Source: Heterobilharzia americana (Eukaryota > Platyhelminthes > Trematoda > Strigeidida > Schistosomatidae). From it: a DNA stretch of 64,000 nt. The translations under genes and the position numbers were made by a program. Position 1 is the first letter of the stretch. Each line of letters begins with the position of its first letter. The notes under the pieces are model-generated. The model had not been told where the DNA came from. It saw only the letters and a list, made by a program, of their open reading frames with translations, and ran no database searches. Location of the stretch: assembly GCA_944470555.2 (NCBI GenBank), contig OX104127.1, forward strand, positions 43,451,934 through 43,515,933. The letters are read 5' to 3'. Below, one piece after another: positions 58,717 to 64,000 of this stretch.

Positions 58717-58869
58717 CTGATTGAAGATTATGTTCTTCAAATCTCTTAATGTATTCAGTGTGCCAGCTAATTCAAACGTTAACTGTGAACAGATGCTTAA
58801 ATAGTATGATGGATTCAATTGTTTTAATACATCGCTTAACATATCTGTCCGTCTTTTATGCATACAACA
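58717..58869 (-). CDS. KIFBP: KIF-binding protein, internal exon
   Basis: The exon has 153 nt (51 codons, phase 0/0), acceptor CTTTTCTTTCTAG and donor GTTAGT. It encodes CCMHKRRTDMLSDVLKQLNP and then SYYLSICSQLTFELAGTL. The blocks MHKRR..ML, LNP.YY and Q..FE are KIFBP hallmarks from the helical repeats in the C-terminal half. Upstream exons are expected on the minus strand at higher coordinates. The gene spans at least 15.5 kb here, mostly introns filled with mobile elements. Confidence 0.88.
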
Positions 58870-58999
58870 CTAGAAAGAAAAGGAATGAAGAACAATGATA
58901 TCAGTAAGGTAAAATGTAAAGCAATGAATAAAGGATGATTTCAAACAACTTTACTAAACACTATTTTCATTGTTCTTTTAAAAAACAATAAAAATTTAA

Positions 59000-60900
59000 C
59001 TGAATATCCAAGGTAACTGCATTATAACCACAAGATTCATTTCATGAACGTATGACTAGAAGTGAATTGGTTTGGTTTATCAACTGCTTTATATTATAAA
59101 ATTATAAAAGTTCGATACCTACATCAGTCTTAGATAGTGACTCTAGGCATTGTACTGTATATGTGATTCAAATCCTGGAATAATTTGGATATTATTGATG
59201 ATTTGCATCGCATGAAGTTATTACAACTAATTTTATGAAAAAATATGTTACAGGTTATTAAATTATAGAACAAAAATAAGGGAGATAGACAAGTAAAGTA
59301 TTATGATTGATATGAAGTATTGAATTATTCAGAAGTTGTAGGTGGCAAACCCTGGATATAGATTACTTGTTTGTTGGAACTTATCAACAAGTTGTATCAG
59401 TAACCTTGTGAGAACAGATGTTCTCCCAGCGATTCAATTTCAAGTCACCCAGTGCTGCAGCCAGAGACGTTGTTGCTGAGATAATGGAATGGCAATTGAT
59501 CTCCTGTAGGATCACATGTTGTCCAGTCCCATATAATGGCTGAATCCTATAGCTCACTTTGCGATATGGTTATCAAACTGGGAGACAGTCCATAGTGGTA
59601 TACTCTGACTGATGTTTGTTAGAGACATTTGACAAAAAGCTCTGGATCGAGGTTTCATGTTTTTTTATGCTCATTGGTGAGGCGTATCTACGATTTATTC
59701 TGTCCAAACCGAATGGGTTACATCACAGATAGAAAGTGCTGAACACCTGTACATCAATAAAATTTGTCACCCAGTATTTGATTTCAGTAAATGAGAGTTT
59801 ATGGTAGTAAAGTGACCGCCTCAAAAACGATGCTAGTAGCTACAAATCCTGTTTTACAGCGTAGTCAGTAGATTTGAAAAAATGATTCAAGAAGTCGAAT
59901 TTAAAACTAGAAATATAAAAAAAATTGCTGGAATGTAAGAGAAGTCAAAATCTTTTTCATGATATTGACAAAATTACAAAGATGTTGACTATTATGATCC
60001 AATCAATAAGCTGAAGATTAACGTATTGGCCATAAGATGTGAGGTTTGACTTCTATTTCTTGGAGGATTGTAGATGTACTCTACCGATGAATCTTGAACT
60101 ATGACGAAACAGCAGTCGTTTGCTCTCAGATTTGTAGTAGTTTTCTTAATGATTTCAGTTCATCATGAAAACCACCTTCAAGTTAAAGAATTTTCACAAA
60201 TCATCAATTAAATTACCTCTTCATGCCATTTTCATACTGTCATTTAACGACTATTGTCCCGGTTCGAAAAAAAATCACAAATAAAATATAATTACCGAGT
60301 TTATTATACAAATATAATCTAACAGTTTCCTTTGACTTGATTCACTTATTTAAGGTAAGTAACATAGGTGGTGTAGTGTAGTGTAGTGTAGTGTAAGTAA
60401 ACAAAGCATATTAATACCATGTGAAGTACATTTTCTTAGTGCTCAGAGTTAGATTTTATTGACAATAAAAGGGGAAAAAAAATACCTTACACACACTTTA
60501 ATTACATTTTATATTGACTAATAATCACTTTGATATTGTGTAAATTGAATCGTACTGATATTTAAAAATATTTACCCTCTAAAGAAAATTTATATTCATA
60601 TGGTTGACGTCAGTAAAACCTTCATTACAAAAAATTATTTTGCTGAATGATATAATCATACCAATTTACTTTTATTTACTATACATCTAACCAGTAAGTC
60701 ATGTTTACGAATGACTTAGTGATCAAATCGAAGTAGAACTTCACACACACCGGTGCATTAGCTCAAGTTGTCACACTTCACAAAAGTACACAAAACACAG
60801 GTAGATAGAAAAGGAGTGATGTCTAAGTAGATTATAAATATATAACATAAATGTTTTATGCGTATATTAGGGATTTAACATGAGAAAATCCAGTTTACAA
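59000..60900. other. KIFBP intron, no confident feature
   Basis: Mostly AT-rich. 59,390-59,770 is more GC-balanced and may be an unidentified repeat. A short GTGTA run occurs at 60,370-60,395. The exon preceding 58,869 was searched for here by eye and not found. Confidence 0.4.
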
Positions 60901-60929
60901 GTATCATAACATTGATATGCACTGGGTGT

Positions 60930-61340
60930 TGATTGAAGATGAGATGAAAATTGGGACCGCGGCAGGATTCGAACTAGTGACCAACGGATTTCCTGTCCGA
61001 TCCTCTACCAACTAGGGTATGAGGTTCGACTACTTATCAGATTTTTATTTCACATTCAATCACCAGCAGCTTTGTCCGACTACTATGTGAATTTGTGAGA
61101 AGTCCTGACTAGACAGCCAGTGTATATATGATCAAGCGGTAGTAACGCATCACGAATTCACATAGTAGTCAGATGAAACATTTGGTGATTGAAGTGAAAT
61201 AAAAATCTGGTCAGCAGTTGGACCTCGTAGCTCAGTTGTTGCAGCACTGAGCTGGAAACCGGTGGTCGCTGGTTCTTATGTGGCTGCAGGCCAGATTTTT
61301 ACTTCACCTTCAATCCTCACCCACTATAAATACTAGTCTG
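60930..61340. repeat. Opposed pair of tRNA-headed SINEs, family 2
   Basis: The minus copy (60,930-61,120) has GGATTCGAACTAG (B-box complement) and CTACCAACTAGGG. The plus copy (61,145-61,340) has the leader CACGAATTCACATAGTAG, head CTCGTAGCTCAGTTG and the tail TACTAGTCTGCCAAACTATG. Unlike the Sm-alpha type, no hammerhead core is visible. Confidence 0.75.
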
Positions 61341-61399
61341 CCAAACTATGGCTATCTCAGACAGTCAGATGATAATCAACATCGATATACGTTGACAAA

Positions 61400-62300
61400 T
61401 CTGTATGGTACAGAAGGGAGGTCATTAAATTCGACTAAAAACATCAGAAGATTTCATAAGTTATGAAATGAACAAGAAAATACTATTTTTCACTATGTAT
61501 AGAGTGTTAAAGTTTAGACTGTCTTCAGTCATACTTTTTTCCCACTATTGGTGGCCCCGAGGTCACGCAAAATTCCAAATTTCCGTTACAAGCAGTTGAC
61601 ATGTTTGACTAGACTTCCTAATGCTACGTTATGCCAGATAAACGTCTATTTCACCATAAATTCTTATGCTTATAGCTTCAGAGACCAAAAGAACCCACAC
61701 TGATGGTTTCGGGAATCTACAAGTTTCCACATAACCACGTAATTCAAGTGAATATCTGTCCAAGCATTTTCCTCTATTCAAGTGTTACCGTTCAAAGCAA
61801 TATAGATTTATACCATTACAGTTAGGTGTTTTTGTGCAGAGCAATAAACATTTGAAGAATTGCAGACAAATGGCAATAGGTTTTTCATACTGTTAAACTT
61901 AAGGCATACAGCATTATCAAGGAGGTATATTCACTGTTAAATGAAATACTTGAGAAGTCTGTTGCATGGCATTGTTGTGGATATGTTCCTTTCAGAGTCA
62001 ATAGGTGAGTTAATCTCCTAGATTAAATCGTGTGTCCAGATGTTTGTTGCCATTGTGACCGTCCAGAAATTTGAGTAATTCAAGGATAGATAGATATTCA
62101 TACGGAGACAGAGTCAAATGAGTGACTTGGACCGATAATTCCTACATATTAGATAGTAAATTTCGTAGCAGCACAGTTTCATGCTTTTGAGAAACAATCG
62201 AATGTTAAAAATAGGCAATATATGCTCCTCATTTGAATCCTGTTGTTATCATTGAAGGTTATCTTTATGATGTGAGTCTTTGAAGTTTTTAGTTAAATCG
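61400..62300. other. No recognised feature
   Basis: AT-rich intronic sequence without a recognisable exon or repeat. Confidence 0.4.
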
Positions 62301-62406
62301 TTTGTTCTAGTATAATAGCTTGTATTATACTGTCGTTGACTGGACCAAATTGATTTGTTTCTGTTGGCACATAGGCTTCTGTGCAGATGACTCGATATTA
62401 CTGGTA

Positions 62407-62467
62407 TTCTAATTATAGTAATGATGGATAGTGGTTAACAGTGAAATCCATCATACTATAATTAGAA
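62407..62467. repeat. Imperfect 21-bp inverted repeat
   Basis: 62,407-62,428 and 62,447-62,467 are reverse complements with one bulged base and an 18-bp loop. It lies just upstream of a tRNA-like SINE. Confidence 0.85.
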
Positions 62468-62584
62468 CACAGGCAATATCAAAGTATCCGCACAGGATCC
62501 CATATGCCAACAGAGACTGATCAATTCACTCCAATCAACAACTGTGTAATACAAGCAATAACACTGAAACTATACCCGTCGCAC

Positions 62585-62765
62585 AAGAAGTGGCCATCGT
62601 GGCTCGATGGTGTAGTGGATAACGCTCTGGCGTTTGAAGCGATCGCTCTTGAGTCTAAATCTCGGCGGGAACAACATCACCCACTGGGAGGCAGGTACAT
62701 CCAGTTGACAAGTCCAAAATAGGACGAAATCCGCATTCCGAATTTCACTGCTAGCCACTATCCAC
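62585..62765 (+). repeat. tRNA-like SINE (GGTGTAGTGGATAACG type)
   Basis: Head TGGCTCGATGGTGTAGTGG (A-box-like) and a decayed B-box region (GAGTCTAAATCTC), then CACTGGGAGGCAGGTACATC and CCAGTTGACAAGTCC. The B box lacks the canonical GGTTCGA, so it is not a tRNA gene. Related pieces at 47,375-47,715. Confidence 0.7.
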
Positions 62766-62889
62766 TAAATCCTTTGTTCGTTTAGTGTGAGAGAGTTCAC
62801 AATTTGAAGATAAATGTCAGCGTAAATATTCAAGCTATAGAAGATGTCAAGGAATGAATACATCTGTAAAATTGTGATCGATTTTCAGC

Positions 62890-63130
62890 CATGTCACCAA
62901 GTGTCCTTAACTACTGATTGTTTTCGTCACAGGGACCTCAACCAGGCAGTCTACATCCCTACACATGGCTCAAGCCAACAGTCAGGGACTTCATCGACTG
63001 GTGTCACGTCTTGGTCTGGTCATCCTTAATCCTTCCCCATCCTAATCCAATTCCCCCTAATATGGCACGTCAAAGTAGGCGGTGGCTGGGCACGCACAGC
63101 ACATGTCCAAGCCATCTCAGTTGACTAAAT
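62890..63130 (-). mobile_element. Non-LTR RT 3' fragment
   Basis: On the minus strand this matches the end of the YADDIVLL-type RT region and its downstream sequence; the partner at 1-190 is in the same orientation. Confidence 0.65.
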
Positions 63131-63285
63131 TTCAAAAATTCATCAATCAACTTGCCTCCTGCTCACTAAGTTTATGATTTTAGATAGGTGCAAATACAAG
63201 GTGATAAGAACTAAAAACGCAACATGATTCTATTTAAACACCGTTCTTATGATGTTAGAAAGGACATGTATGTATTAGGCCAATG

Positions 63286-63317
63286 CTAATAATAATAGTA
63301 ATAATAATAATAATGTG
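63286..63317. repeat. (AAT)n microsatellite
   Basis: About ten AAT units with minor interruption. Confidence 0.85.
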
Positions 63318-63916
63318 AAAGTTAACCTATAGACTGACTGAGATATTTAAATTTTGGTGGAATCCCAATAATATAGCTTAACAAATTGTTGTTAGCTGAC
63401 ATTGGTATCCCAATATATTCAGTGAATAAAAAGAGTGAGTTTCCTACTCAGCTTTTTATCTCTAATGTGCATAATATCACTGAGCTTGAAGTATAATCAA
63501 TCACATTGGGATGGTTCAGGTACCAGTCAGTAGGAGTTAGAAAACTCAGTTGAAATTATTGGAGTACTGAATGTTTTTCTTGCTTTATCCAGGACTTTCC
63601 TCCACACTTCACGAATCAATTCCAAATGGAGAAAGACTTTTAATGTAAGTAATAAAATATCTCATTCTTTTTGCTTTGTGTATATCATTCCAATAAGAAT
63701 GATTTTTCTTTCAATAAGTCTGTAAAGTGACCCTATACGGTATACGACTTTGAAAGGAAATTCCGTATTTCTATGAGGAGGCTATTAATTTACAGGTGAC
63801 AGTACTTTCCTATATGTCAAAGCAATCTTTCAGGTGTAATGCAAGCAATTTATTGATACACTTTCATCGTCGATCAACATATATTTACCTCGGAGTTTAA
63901 ATAAAAGTTTATATAC

Positions 63917-64000
63917 CTGAGTCATGAGGTTTATGAGGACTGACTGTTTTCAAAATAGTATTAATCATTGAAGAGCCATTGAAAACCTTGCAGGACTGAA
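63917..64000 (-). CDS. Possible exon at the right edge (partial)
   Basis: The minus strand is open from the window edge and ends at a plausible donor (CATGACTCAG followed by GTATAT), reading SCKVFNGSSMINTILKTV and then SPHKPHDS. The exit phase would be 1, which does not fit the entry phase 0 of 58,869 directly, so another exon would have to lie between them. It shows no obvious KIFBP signature. Confidence 0.3.

Overview
The window looks like nuclear DNA of a schistosome (Schistosoma sp., Trematoda). The evidence is AT-rich sequence, long introns full of retrotransposon debris, tRNA-headed SINEs carrying a hammerhead-ribozyme module of the type known from schistosome Sm-alpha repeats, a Gypsy element of the CsRn1/Boudicca kind, and many degraded non-LTR reverse transcriptases of the schistosome type. 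No bacterial, phage or CRISPR features are present.

Two host genes are supported, both on the minus strand and both running past a window edge. Gene A occupies about 23,090 down to 6,761 and continues off the left side. Seven exons (22,462-23,080; 21,512-21,648; 14,298-14,579; 10,584-10,691; 8,472-8,590; 8,184-8,304; 6,761-6,961) have consensus splice sites and matching phases, giving 1,587 nt or 529 codons. It starts with one N-terminal membrane segment, then a Lys/Pro-rich region, then coiled coil, the plan of ER coiled-coil proteins such as kinectin and ribosome-binding protein 1. Gene B is the 3' part of KIFBP (KIF-binding protein): exons at 58,717-58,869, 48,027-48,187 and 43,325-43,573 (stop codon) resemble the C-terminal third of KIFBP. 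Its N-terminal exons lie to the right.

Layout: 1-2,600 non-LTR debris; 3,840-5,590 an internally deleted endonuclease/RT element containing a (TACC)n tract; 6,761-23,090 gene A, with an inverted pair of near-identical 984-bp RT fragments around exon 3; 23,100-25,600 no recognised feature; 25,600-33,600 old repeats including four copies of a possible solo-LTR family; 34,358-53,980 a large inverted duplication whose 7.2-kb centre holds the last two KIFBP exons and whose left arm holds a 5'-LTR-bearing Gypsy element (35,057 to about 39,930); 53,980-64,000 KIFBP introns with SINEs, another RT fragment and one more exon.

I see no new multi-gene system. The observations most worth checking are structural: two inverted repeats that each enclose coding exons, microsatellites expanded in opposite arms of the same duplication and seeded from RT coding sequence, and a SINE in a KIFBP intron with an apparently intact hammerhead core and a loopless palindromic stem III.
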